5,493 nt of DNA from an uncultured Bacillota bacterium (GTDB lineage Bacteria; Bacillota; Sulfobacillia; UBA995; UBA9673): positions 1 to 5,493 of the forward strand of contig CALMHV010000410.1 of the NCBI GenBank assembly GCA_937863905.1, given 5' to 3'. The notes beneath the pieces are model-generated. The model saw only the letters and a list, made by a program, of their open reading frames with translations, made no database searches and was not told where the DNA came from. Position numbers and translations under genes: made by a program. Below, in pieces: positions 1 through 5,493 of this stretch. Position 1 is the first letter of the stretch. Every line of letters starts with the position of its first letter.

Positions 1-1529
1 CCCGGTCGGCGTGACGCCGCCCCGGGGCCTTTCCCCGCCCCCAGGTAACCGGCTCGCGCCAGACCGGCCTCGAGTTCGAGAAGTTCGCCGACGGACCGGC
101 GCAGGCGGGCGACCTCCCGCCAGACGCCGGACAGGGGGGACGGCGGGTCGGCCGTCTCCTCGGCCAACTGACCCGTCCCAGGCTGCGCCAGGCGTTCGAG
201 GTCGAAGGCCACGGTCTCAAGCCAGGCCAACTCATGGACCGCCTTCTCGCGGGGGCCCTTGAGTTGCGCGGCCCGCTGGGCCTTACGGTACCGGGTGAAG
301 TAGCGCTGGGCGTTGCGTCCCGGCGAGAGGCGGGGGTCCAGCTCGATGGTCACGGGAGGGCCGTCGTAGTCGGGCACGGTCACCTGCTGGTCGCCGGTCT
401 TGACGGCTTGGAGGTTGGCCAGAAGGAGTTCGCCGGAGTGGCGAAGCGCTGCGGCCTCGCCGGTCTTGGCCACGTCCCCGGCCTGTTTCTCGACCTTCCG
501 GCGGGTCCGCTCCACGGCCGCGCGGAGGGCCCGGCCGACCCGGGCGGCCAGGGCGTCACGCAGTCCAGCCGTCTGGCTGCCCTGATGCCAGGCGGCCAGG
601 GCCTGGCTCGCCGACGGGCAGGCCACCACGGTCTGGGGCGACGGGGCCTCGACCGGCAGGGCCGAGACCTCCGCGGGCAGAGCGAAGGGTTCGGCCGGGA
701 GCACCAGGCAGGGCACAAACCGCCCCGACGTGTAGGCGCCCACGGCGTCCGCGAAGGCCGCGTGCAGCCCCGGCCCCGCGCCGCTTCCGGTGGCCCCGGC
801 GCGCCGGGCGATGGCTCGGGCCACGGCCGGCCCGAGCGGTGGCGCCACCCTCAGGAGGAGACGCCAGACGGGCGCGGGCCCGCGGGAAGGGTCGGCCAGG
901 TCGAGGTCCTCCCGGCTCGCCGCCTCCAGAGAGGTGGCGAAGAGCTTGTCGTTCGCGGCCAAGACCGAAGGAGAGTGGGTCCACGTCGTCGCCGGGGCCT
1001 GGTAGGGCTCGCCCGCCCGGAGAAGCCTCTCGCCGGGTGGCCGCGCCGGCGGCGGAGCCTCGCCTGGAGGTGGGGCCGAGGGGGCGGGCCAGACGGCGGC
1101 GATGGTCCGGTCGCCCTTGAGCAAGAAGAGCCGGGCCGGCTTGGGCGCCGCCTCATGGACAAGGAAGGCGGACTCGCGGTCACCCCGCAGCCCTTCCCGG
1201 GGTAGGAGCGTGAACTCGATGATCCTCTCCCAGGCCAGGGCCTGGACACCTCCGACCGCCCGGCCGGCGAGACGGGCCTCGACGAGGCGGAGGAAGGCCT
1301 CAAGACCCGGCCCGGCCAGCGGTTCCAGGCCCTCCGGCTCGCCATCGAGCGGGTAGACGGCGGGCTTCGCCCCGGTGGCGAGGACAACCCAGACCGGCCT
1401 GCTCCTGGGCCCGAACGTGGCCAGGAGGTCGGTTCCCAGGGCGGGGCGAACTCCCAGCAGGGACCTTCCGGCGAGCTGTCCGTCAAGCTCCCGGGCCACC
1501 GCGGCGGCCAGGAACGCGTCATAAGCCAT
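1..1529 (-). CDS. rqcH: RqcH-like ribosome-quality-control factor (NFACT/NEMF family), partial: C-terminus beyond the left window edge
   Basis: In this family RqcH binds stalled 50S subunits carrying peptidyl-tRNA and recruits tRNA-Ala to add C-terminal alanine tails that mark the nascent chain for degradation. An uninterrupted minus-strand frame gives 509 codons to the window edge. The N-terminus MAYDAFLAAAVARELDG matches the NFACT-N start. Family landmarks follow in order: the LEAFLRLVEARLAGRAVGGV helix (about 76-95), ERIIEF (101-106), RAGEPYQAP (171-179), LLRVAPPLGPAVARAIARRAG, GELLLANL (366-373), GPPVTIELDPRLSPGRNAQRYF (390-411), and HELAWLETV (432-440) within the coiled-coil arms, ending near ARAGYL. 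Relatives are about 560-590 aa, so the NFACT-R domain should lie off the window. ATG 1529 is the first start after an in-frame TGA and follows GGGTGA by 4 bases. Oddities: ER replaces the usual DR, and EAAPKPAR replaces EIMGRHSN. Family assignment is firm; full RqcH activity is inferred. Confidence 0.9.
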   Translation of the reverse strand, partial: MAYDAFLAAAVARELDGQLAGRSLLGVRPALGTDLLATFGPRSRPVWVVLATGAKPAVYPLDGEPEGLEPLAGPGLEAFLRLVEARLAGRAVGGVQALAWERIIEFTLLPREGLRGDRESAFLVHEAAPKPARLFLLKGDRTIAAVWPAPSAPPPGEAPPPARPPGERLLRAGEPYQAPATTWTHSPSVLAANDKLFATSLEAASREDLDLADPSRGPAPVWRLLLRVAPPLGPAVARAIARRAGATGSGAGPGLHAAFADAVGAYTSGRFVPCLVLPAEPFALPAEVSALPVEAPSPQTVVACPSASQALAAWHQGSQTAGLRDALAARVGRALRAAVERTRRKVEKQAGDVAKTGEAAALRHSGELLLANLQAVKTGDQQVTVPDYDGPPVTIELDPRLSPGRNAQRYFTRYRKAQRAAQLKGPREKAVHELAWLETVAFDLERLAQPGTGQLAEETADPPSPLSGVWREVARLRRSVGELLELEAGLARAGYLGAGKGPGAASRRP

Positions 1530-1544
1530 GGTCTCACCCGCCCT

Positions 1545-1553
1545 ACTATAGCA
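1545..1553 (-). promoter_or_regulatory. Candidate extended -10 promoter for the rqcH-like gene
   Basis: On the minus strand the sequence reads TGC-TATAGT, an extended -10 element with five of six matches to TATAAT, in one of the few AT-rich spots of the region. No convincing TTGACA-like -35 stands 17 bases upstream, as extended -10 promoters tolerate. Transcription would start near 1538, only about 9 bases before the ATG at 1529. That would leave the GGGTGA ribosome site at the very 5' end of the message, which counts against the call or implies a very short leader. Confidence 0.35.
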
Positions 1554-1557
1554 CGCT

Positions 1558-1570
1558 GGCCCTCAGGGCC
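1558..1570. promoter_or_regulatory. Perfect 13-bp inverted repeat, possible operator
   Basis: GGCCCT-C-AGGGCC is a perfect palindrome with 6-bp arms and a 1-bp centre. It sits just upstream of the candidate -10 element of the rqcH-like gene, in the -35/spacer region, between two divergently transcribed units. A bound repressor here could affect rqcH. Short GC palindromes arise readily by chance in DNA this GC-rich, so the call is weak. Confidence 0.2.
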
Positions 1571-1681
1571 CGCCCCCGAGACGCCCGTCCGGTGGCGGGC
1601 TCCATCACCCGGACCCGCCGCGGGGAACTTTCGCGCCGGCTGCCTCGTAGGTAGCACTTAGAGAGGGTCCGGAGCATCCGT

Positions 1682-1689
1682 GGGGGTGG
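1682..1689 (+). promoter_or_regulatory. Ribosome binding site that decides the GTG start of the first permease
   Basis: GGGGGTGG stands 4 bases before GTG 1694, which makes GTG the better start than the in-frame ATG at 1709. The bases before that ATG (TTCTTCCGA) show no purine-rich site. The extra five residues are MVFFR. Confidence 0.5.
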
Positions 1690-1693
1690 CGGT

Positions 1694-3193
1694 GTGGTCT
1701 TCTTCCGAATGGCCTTGAGGAACGTGACCCGCAACTGGAACCGGACCGGCATGATCATCATCAGCATGGCCGTCGCCTCGGCCATCATGACTCTGACCCT
1801 CGCCCTGTCCACGGGGTACGCCGAAGGCGTCAGCCGGGTCTGGCGTCAGATGGTCGGGGCGGATATCATCATCTACCCCAACCGTTTCGTCTTCGCCGGC
1901 TCGGGCGACCCCGGCACCGCGTGGGAATGGCGGCGCTTGTCGCCCGATCTGCCCACCGACGCCGTGGGCTTCCATCCGGACCTCGCCCAGGGCTACCTGG
2001 CTCCGGCCGACGCCCCTCCGCCCGTCTTCGATCTTCAGAATCTGCCCCCGGCTCTGGCGGCCATGACCGGCGCGGGCGGCGGGCTTCAAGTCGAGGCCGC
2101 GCAACTCCTCCCGGCCTACATCGTGAGGGAGACCGCCCAAGGCAAGGTCCGCCTCCCCATCACCCTCCGGGGGAGGAACGTCCAGGCCGACATAGACAAG
2201 AGGTCCATCCCCGAGACGGCCATGATGGGCGGGTCATACTTCCGGCCGGCGCAGGATGGTTTCTGGGTGGCCATCACCAATGGCGCGGCCTTCGCGGCCG
2301 AAGGCATCCGGCCGGGCGACAAACTCGTCGTCGAGGTCCCGACCATCCGCGGCTACGACGCGGAGGGCCGGCCGGTCACCGACTACGCCAATCCCCAGAC
2401 GTTCTACTTCATGGTCTACGGCCAGTTCGGGCTGGAGTGGGGCCAGGTGCGCCTGGAGGACCCAGCCGGCCTGCTCGAGCGGTCGGCCGTGGCGCCGACT
2501 CAAACCGTGTTCCTGGACCAGCCTGAGGTCTGGGTTCCGGCCGCGACGTTCGCCAAGGTCTTCGAGGCCGTGGCCGGTGGCCCGCAGCGCTACACCGGGC
2601 AACTCGCCATCACCCTGGACTCGATGGCCGAGGCCAAGACCGTGGCGCAGACGCTCGCGGCCCAACTGCCGGACTGCGCCGTCCTCACCGTGCCGCAGGA
2701 GGTCTCCCTGTCGGGCCTCAACTACCGCGCCCGTCTCACCAGCCTGGACCCCTTCACCGTAACCATCACCCACTTCCACTACGCCCGGCCGACCCTGGCC
2801 TTGGACGTGAAGGACCAGCTGGCCGCGCTCGCCTTTGTCGTCGCCGGATTCCTGGTCGTGGCCAACATGTACATCCTCGTGACCCAGAGGCGCCGCGAGA
2901 TCGGCGTGCTCAAGGCCCTGGGGGCGGCGAGTCGCGACATCCTCGCGCTCTTCTTGACCGAGACCCTCGGGTACTCGCTCGCCGGCTCGCTCCTGGGTTT
3001 CCTGACGGTAAGGCTGATCACGCTCGCCAGCATCTTCGCGTCCTCCGCCAGTCTCGTCGAGGGCGCGCTGCTCACGCTACAGACGGCCGGAGCCGTCGTC
3101 GGCTTGACGGTCGGCATATCCTTGGTCTTCGGCTTCCTCCCCGCCTGGGAGGCGGCCCGGACACCGTCAGCCAGTCTGCTCGGCGACGCTTGA
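1694..3193 (+). CDS. FtsX/MacB-type ABC transporter permease, first subunit
   Basis: This is a membrane subunit of an ABC complex, 499 aa, with MacB/LolC/FtsX topology. A basic N-terminus is followed by helix 1 (about 18-40), a large extracytoplasmic domain of about 330 residues (41-374), and three C-terminal helices (about 375-397, 418-441, 460-481). The segment QRRREIGVLKALGA (398-411) after helix 2 is the typical cytoplasmic coupling region that contacts the ATPase. The C-terminus, AWEAARTPSASLLGDA, matches the usual 'AxxAARxxPxxxLR' ending of FtsX-like permeases. The extracytoplasmic domain is not one I recognise. Just before helix 2 it carries an HFH pair (H360, H362) in THFHYARP, which could be a metal or interface site, though that is speculative. 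The ATPase gene starts 19 bases downstream and a second permease follows, so this is probably one half of a heterodimer. Substrate and direction are not evident; export or mechanotransmission is usual for the family. Confidence 0.9.
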   Translation: MVFFRMALRNVTRNWNRTGMIIISMAVASAIMTLTLALSTGYAEGVSRVWRQMVGADIIIYPNRFVFAGSGDPGTAWEWRRLSPDLPTDAVGFHPDLAQGYLAPADAPPPVFDLQNLPPALAAMTGAGGGLQVEAAQLLPAYIVRETAQGKVRLPITLRGRNVQADIDKRSIPETAMMGGSYFRPAQDGFWVAITNGAAFAAEGIRPGDKLVVEVPTIRGYDAEGRPVTDYANPQTFYFMVYGQFGLEWGQVRLEDPAGLLERSAVAPTQTVFLDQPEVWVPAATFAKVFEAVAGGPQRYTGQLAITLDSMAEAKTVAQTLAAQLPDCAVLTVPQEVSLSGLNYRARLTSLDPFTVTITHFHYARPTLALDVKDQLAALAFVVAGFLVVANMYILVTQRRREIGVLKALGAASRDILALFLTETLGYSLAGSLLGFLTVRLITLASIFASSASLVEGALLTLQTAGAVVGLTVGISLVFGFLPAWEAARTPSASLLGDA

Positions 3194-3212
3194 CGCGGAA
3201 GGGGCGGGAACG

Positions 3213-3905
3213 GTGATGAAGCCTATCTTGCGGGCGACCGCACTCGGTCGAAGGTTCCCGGCGGGAGAAGGAGTCTGGGCTCTCAAGAAGGTTGACCTCG
3301 AGGTGGCTCAGGGCGAGTTCGTCCTTGTCGCCGGCCCCTCGGGATGTGGGAAGACCACGCTCCTCAACCTCCTGGGAGGGCTGGACCGTCCCACCCGCGG
3401 TGACGTCGAGCTCAAGGGAACGGCTTTCTCCAAGCTGGACGAGTCCGGCCTGGCCCGCATCCGCCGCCGCGAACTCGGCTTCGTGTTCCAGTTCTTCAAC
3501 CTCTTAGCGGACCTCACGGCCGAGGAGAACGTCTCCCTCCCGATGCGGATGATCGGCCTGTCCAAGGCGGAGATTGCCCTCCGGACGGCCTCTCTCCTCG
3601 AGGCGGTCGGAATGTCCTATCGCGCCAAACACACGCCGTTCGAGCTCTCCGGCGGCGAGCAGCAGCGCGTGGCGGTGGCGCGCTCCCTGGCCAACAACCC
3701 GCTCATCATCCTCGCCGACGAGCCGACGGGCAACCTCGACTCGAAAAACGGCCTGGACATCATGGAACTCTTCCGGCGGTTCAACCAGGAGAAGAAACAG
3801 ACGTTCGTCGTCGTCTCTCACGACCCGGGCTTCGCCGAGTACGCCGACCGCGTCGTCCGGATGCACGACGGGGTGGTCACCACCATCGAGCGAAAGGGCG
3901 GGTGA
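3213..3905 (+). CDS. ABC transporter ATP-binding protein, MacB/LolD type
   Basis: This cytoplasmic ATPase, 230 aa, is the usual size for LolD/MacB-class nucleotide-binding subunits and drives the flanking permeases. All motifs are intact: Walker [10 protein letters not shown] (41-49), Q-loop glutamine Q93 in FVFQFFNLL, signature LSGGEQQR (145-152), Walker B LIILADEP (164-171) with catalytic E170, D-loop NLDS (174-177) and switch histidine H203 in VVSHD. The stretch [19 protein letters not shown] is typical of the lipoprotein-release/MacB/FtsX subgroup. The start is GTG 3213, with ATG 3216 directly after it; GGAAGGGG (3197-3204) lies 8 bases before GTG and 11 before ATG, so either could be used. 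It lies between two permease genes in the same direction with short gaps, which points to one transcript and one complex. Specific function is not determined. Confidence 0.95.
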   Translation: MMKPILRATALGRRFPAGEGVWALKKVDLEVAQGEFVLVAGPSGCGKTTLLNLLGGLDRPTRGDVELKGTAFSKLDESGLARIRRRELGFVFQFFNLLADLTAEENVSLPMRMIGLSKAEIALRTASLLEAVGMSYRAKHTPFELSGGEQQRVAVARSLANNPLIILADEPTGNLDSKNGLDIMELFRRFNQEKKQTFVVVSHDPGFAEYADRVVRMHDGVVTTIERKGG

Positions 3906-3911
3906 CAGGCG

Positions 3912-5186
3912 ATGATCGGTCTGGTTGACGCCCTCGTCCGCGGGCTCACCGGTTTCCTCCGAGCCCTCCATCCGCGCAACCTGGCGAAGATGGCCCGGCT
4001 GACGCCCTTGTACTTCCCCCTCGCCGCCCGGAGCGTGCGCCGCCGGCTGCTGCGGAACCTTTTGGTCGGCCTCGCGCTGGGGTCGGGGATCATCGTCTAC
4101 CTCGGGCTGGCGGCGTCGTTTCACGGGACGGCCGCGAACACGTCGCGGCGCACCGAGCCTCTGGTCCTGCCGGCGGACGTCCTGGCCTTCGGCATCGACC
4201 TGCCCGACAGTCAGCCGGTCGACAGCCTGAAATGGGTTGCCCCGGCCGGCGCTTTCGAGACCTTCGATCGCTGGCAGGCCTCGACCAGCCTGGGGACGCT
4301 CTGGGTCGTCGGCCTCCGGGAGGGGAGCCGCCTCTGGTCCGGGGACGGCCTGCCGTCGTTTCCGCTTCAGGGCGAGGTCCTCGTTCCGGCGACTGTCGCC
4401 AAGGCGGGGAAGGTCGCTCTCGGCGATGGGGTGAAGGTGGGTGAACAGGCTCGCTCGGGCTTCGCCGGCGCGACATTCAGGGTCGCTGGGTTCGTCGAGG
4501 GCCCGGCGGCCGCGGACGCGTTGCTCGGGAACGCCGTGGTTATGCGGCTGGACGACCTCCTGGCCCTGCGGTCCGGCGGGGCCTTGCCCGGCTCGCCTTT
4601 GCCCGCCCCGAACGCCGTGGCCGTCTGGGAGCGGCAACCGGGCGACAACGACCGGCTGCTCGGAAGGGTGACCGACCTCTTTCCCCGGGCGTCCGTCTGG
4701 TGGTCCGACCTGCCGGCGGCCAGGGCTCTGGCGGCTGCGGGCGGGTTCCTCTCGCCTGGCCGCGTTATCCTGGCCACGGTCTTCGTCCTGGCGGGTCTGG
4801 GTGTCTTCAACGTGATGCTCCTGTCCTTGCTGCAGCGGAAGGTCCAACTCGGGGTCGTCAAAGCTCTCGGCGCCGAGGACGACGAGGTCTTCCTCCTGCT
4901 CCTCCTGGAGGGGGTTTTCATGGCCGCCGGGGGCGCCGTTCTGGGCGTACTCGGCGGGTCTTTCCTGGTCAACTTCCTTGACCGCGCCTCAGAGGTCCCG
5001 CTCTTCCTTTCAGGATCGGACTTCATCTGGGCCCTCGTCCTCGCCGTGGTCTCGTTCTACCTGGCGGCTTGGCTGCCGGCGACCCTTTGCCGTCGGGCCA
5101 GCCCGATCCAGCTCATGGCGGGGCGCCGCCTCTACGTGAATCCGCGTTCGACGTGCGCCCAGTGCGGGCGGTGCGGTGGGTTCTGA
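3912..5186 (+). CDS. FtsX/MacB-type ABC transporter permease, second subunit, with a C-terminal cysteine tail
   Basis: Second membrane subunit, 424 aa. A basic N-terminal stretch rich in arginine (about 22-48) precedes helix 1 (49-70). An extracytoplasmic domain of about 214 residues (71-284) follows, then helices at about 285-307, 326-351 and 371-393. The coupling segment QRKVQLGVVKALGA (308-321) parallels QRRREIGVLKALGA of the first permease, which supports a LolC/LolE-like heterodimer with the ATPase. The start ATG lies 6 bases after the ATPase stop; the GGGTGA site overlaps that stop (3900-3905), suggesting translational coupling. The odd part is the end: after the last helix come C393 and then NPRSTCAQCGRCGGF, with C415, C418 and C421. 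These are the only cysteines in the protein, all predicted to face the cytoplasm. CAQCGRC resembles the first three ligands of a ferredoxin-type 4Fe-4S motif or a zinc knuckle. Its role is unknown to me. Confidence 0.9.
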   Translation: MIGLVDALVRGLTGFLRALHPRNLAKMARLTPLYFPLAARSVRRRLLRNLLVGLALGSGIIVYLGLAASFHGTAANTSRRTEPLVLPADVLAFGIDLPDSQPVDSLKWVAPAGAFETFDRWQASTSLGTLWVVGLREGSRLWSGDGLPSFPLQGEVLVPATVAKAGKVALGDGVKVGEQARSGFAGATFRVAGFVEGPAAADALLGNAVVMRLDDLLALRSGGALPGSPLPAPNAVAVWERQPGDNDRLLGRVTDLFPRASVWWSDLPAARALAAAGGFLSPGRVILATVFVLAGLGVFNVMLLSLLQRKVQLGVVKALGAEDDEVFLLLLLEGVFMAAGGAVLGVLGGSFLVNFLDRASEVPLFLSGSDFIWALVLAVVSFYLAAWLPATLCRRASPIQLMAGRRLYVNPRSTCAQCGRCGGF

Positions 5187-5248
5187 GAACCGGGAAGCCG
5201 GCAGGTCGGCGCGGGTGGCCGCAGAACCCCTGCCTCGGGGGTGAAGAA
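5187..5248 (+). other. Intergenic leader with mutually exclusive potential hairpins
   Basis: Two structures can be drawn. The first pairs GGCAGG (5200-5205) with CCTGCC (5229-5234) and encloses an inner CGGC/GCCG stem (5207-5210 with 5218-5221). The second pairs ACCCC (5226-5230) with GGGGT (5238-5242) and would hide the GGGGGTGA ribosome site (5237-5244) of the next gene. They share 5229-5230, so they cannot both form in full. There is no T-tract, so this does not look like an intrinsic terminator. In such GC-rich DNA, hairpins of this size may be chance. Confidence 0.3.
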
Positions 5249-5493
5249 ATGGCGCAGGCCCTTTTCAGCCATTTCTGGCAGCTGATCTTGGCTTCCGGCG
5301 CCACGCTGGTCGCCCTGGCCGCGCTCCAGGTCTGGCTGTCCCGTCGCCTGGTCGAGGAGGCGGAAAGAGACGAGGGGCGCTACTGGCACTCCTTGCCGTG
5401 GGAGGTCCGCAGCCGGAAGAAACGCCCGATCGCCGCGCTCAGCTGGGTCTTCAGCCTCCTGTTCATCGTGACCCTCATCTACGGTGTCTTCTA
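5249..5493 (+). CDS. Small membrane protein of unknown function, partial (runs off the right edge)
   Basis: An open frame of 81 codons plus two bases runs to the window end without a stop. ATG 5249 has GGGGGTGA four bases upstream. The nearby GTG 5241 is in another frame that stops after 14 codons, so it is excluded. The product starts MAQALFSHFWQLILASGATLVALAALQVWL, with a membrane helix at about residues 10-30. A charged, probably cytoplasmic loop follows (RRLVEEAERDEGRYWHSLPWEVRSRKKRP, about 32-60), then a second helix (about 62-81). I do not recognise a family. Same-strand position 62 bases after the second permease suggests an accessory role for the ABC complex or a separate downstream unit; the sequence does not decide. 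Total length is unknown. Confidence 0.7.
   Translation, partial: MAQALFSHFWQLILASGATLVALAALQVWLSRRLVEEAERDEGRYWHSLPWEVRSRKKRPIAALSWVFSLLFIVTLIYGVF

Larger units (their letters stand above)
1530..1693. other. Divergent intergenic region between the rqcH-like gene and the ABC operon
   Basis: This 164-base stretch separates two genes reading away from each other, so it should hold the start signals of both. It contains the candidate minus-strand extended -10 element and the GGCCCT/AGGGCC palindrome. A 7-bp stem with one G-U pair and a CGT loop (1639-1645 with 1649-1655) lies upstream of the first permease. I see no clear plus-strand -35/-10 pair for the operon, no T-tract after a hairpin that would suggest a terminator, and no open frame with family resemblance. 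Confidence 0.6.

Noticed and set aside
234..1205. Plus-strand open frame of 323 codons antisense to the rqcH-like gene
   Set aside because: Its product is low-complexity, rich in Gly and Arg, with no family resemblance, and it lies wholly opposite a gene with clear NFACT homology. Long antisense frames are expected in GC-rich DNA.
1583..1600. GCCCG/CGGGC inverted repeat as a possible terminator
   Set aside because: The stem is only 5 bp, no T-tract follows on either strand, and it lies between divergent genes where no terminator is needed.
851..1657. Minus-strand open frame of 268 codons overlapping the start of the rqcH-like gene
   Set aside because: It is in a different frame from the NFACT-family reading and its Arg/Pro/Ser-rich product matches nothing; the frame starting at 1529 carries all the family motifs.
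1530..1693. tRNA, riboswitch or other structured RNA in the divergent intergenic region
   Set aside because: I found no cloverleaf, T-box sequence or known riboswitch core; only short GC hairpins are present.
3504..4847. Minus-strand open frame of 447 codons opposite the ATPase and second permease
   Set aside because: Both plus-strand genes show intact motifs and membrane helices, while the antisense product is a charged, low-complexity shadow.
5241..5285. GTG at 5241 as the start of the last gene
   Set aside because: That frame meets a TGA after 14 codons; the ATG at 5249 opens a long frame encoding membrane helices.

Overview
This is a GC-rich window (roughly two thirds G+C by eye) with tightly packed bacterial genes. 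G/C-ending codons dominate, and Shine-Dalgarno sequences of the GGGTGA type stand 4-6 bases before several starts. The best taxonomic hint is the partial minus-strand gene. It is a bacterial RqcH/NFACT (Rqc2/NEMF) family protein, common in Bacillota and some other, mostly monoderm, lineages. A high-GC Bacillota or related clade is the most likely source, but this is an inference; nothing here fixes the genus.

Layout. Positions 1-1529 (minus) hold the first 509 codons of an RqcH-like ribosome-quality-control factor. Its C-terminal NFACT-R domain lies beyond the left edge. Positions 1530-1693 are a divergent intergenic region with a candidate extended -10 promoter for rqcH, a perfect short palindrome and a small hairpin. 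From 1694 to 5186 (plus) runs a compact operon: an FtsX/MacB-type permease (499 aa), a LolD/MacB-type ATPase (230 aa), and a second, different FtsX/MacB-type permease (424 aa), with gaps of 19 and 6 bases. After a 62-base gap with potential RNA structure, a small membrane protein begins at 5249 and runs off the right edge.

How the genes work together. The two permeases and one ATPase most likely form a heterodimeric MacB/LolCDE-like ABC complex. Each permease has one N-terminal membrane helix, a large extracytoplasmic domain, three C-terminal helices and a conserved-looking cytoplasmic coupling segment. Such complexes usually export substrates or act as mechanotransmitters. The substrate cannot be read from the sequence.

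The two most notable points are these. (1) The second permease has exactly four cysteines, all in its last 32 residues on the predicted cytoplasmic side, ending in a ferredoxin-like CAQCGRC motif. (2) The RqcH-like protein has changes at both N-terminal motifs known to matter for tRNA handling in this family: ER in place of DR, and EAAPKPAR in place of EIMGRHSN. I see no CRISPR, insertion sequence, tRNA or rRNA.
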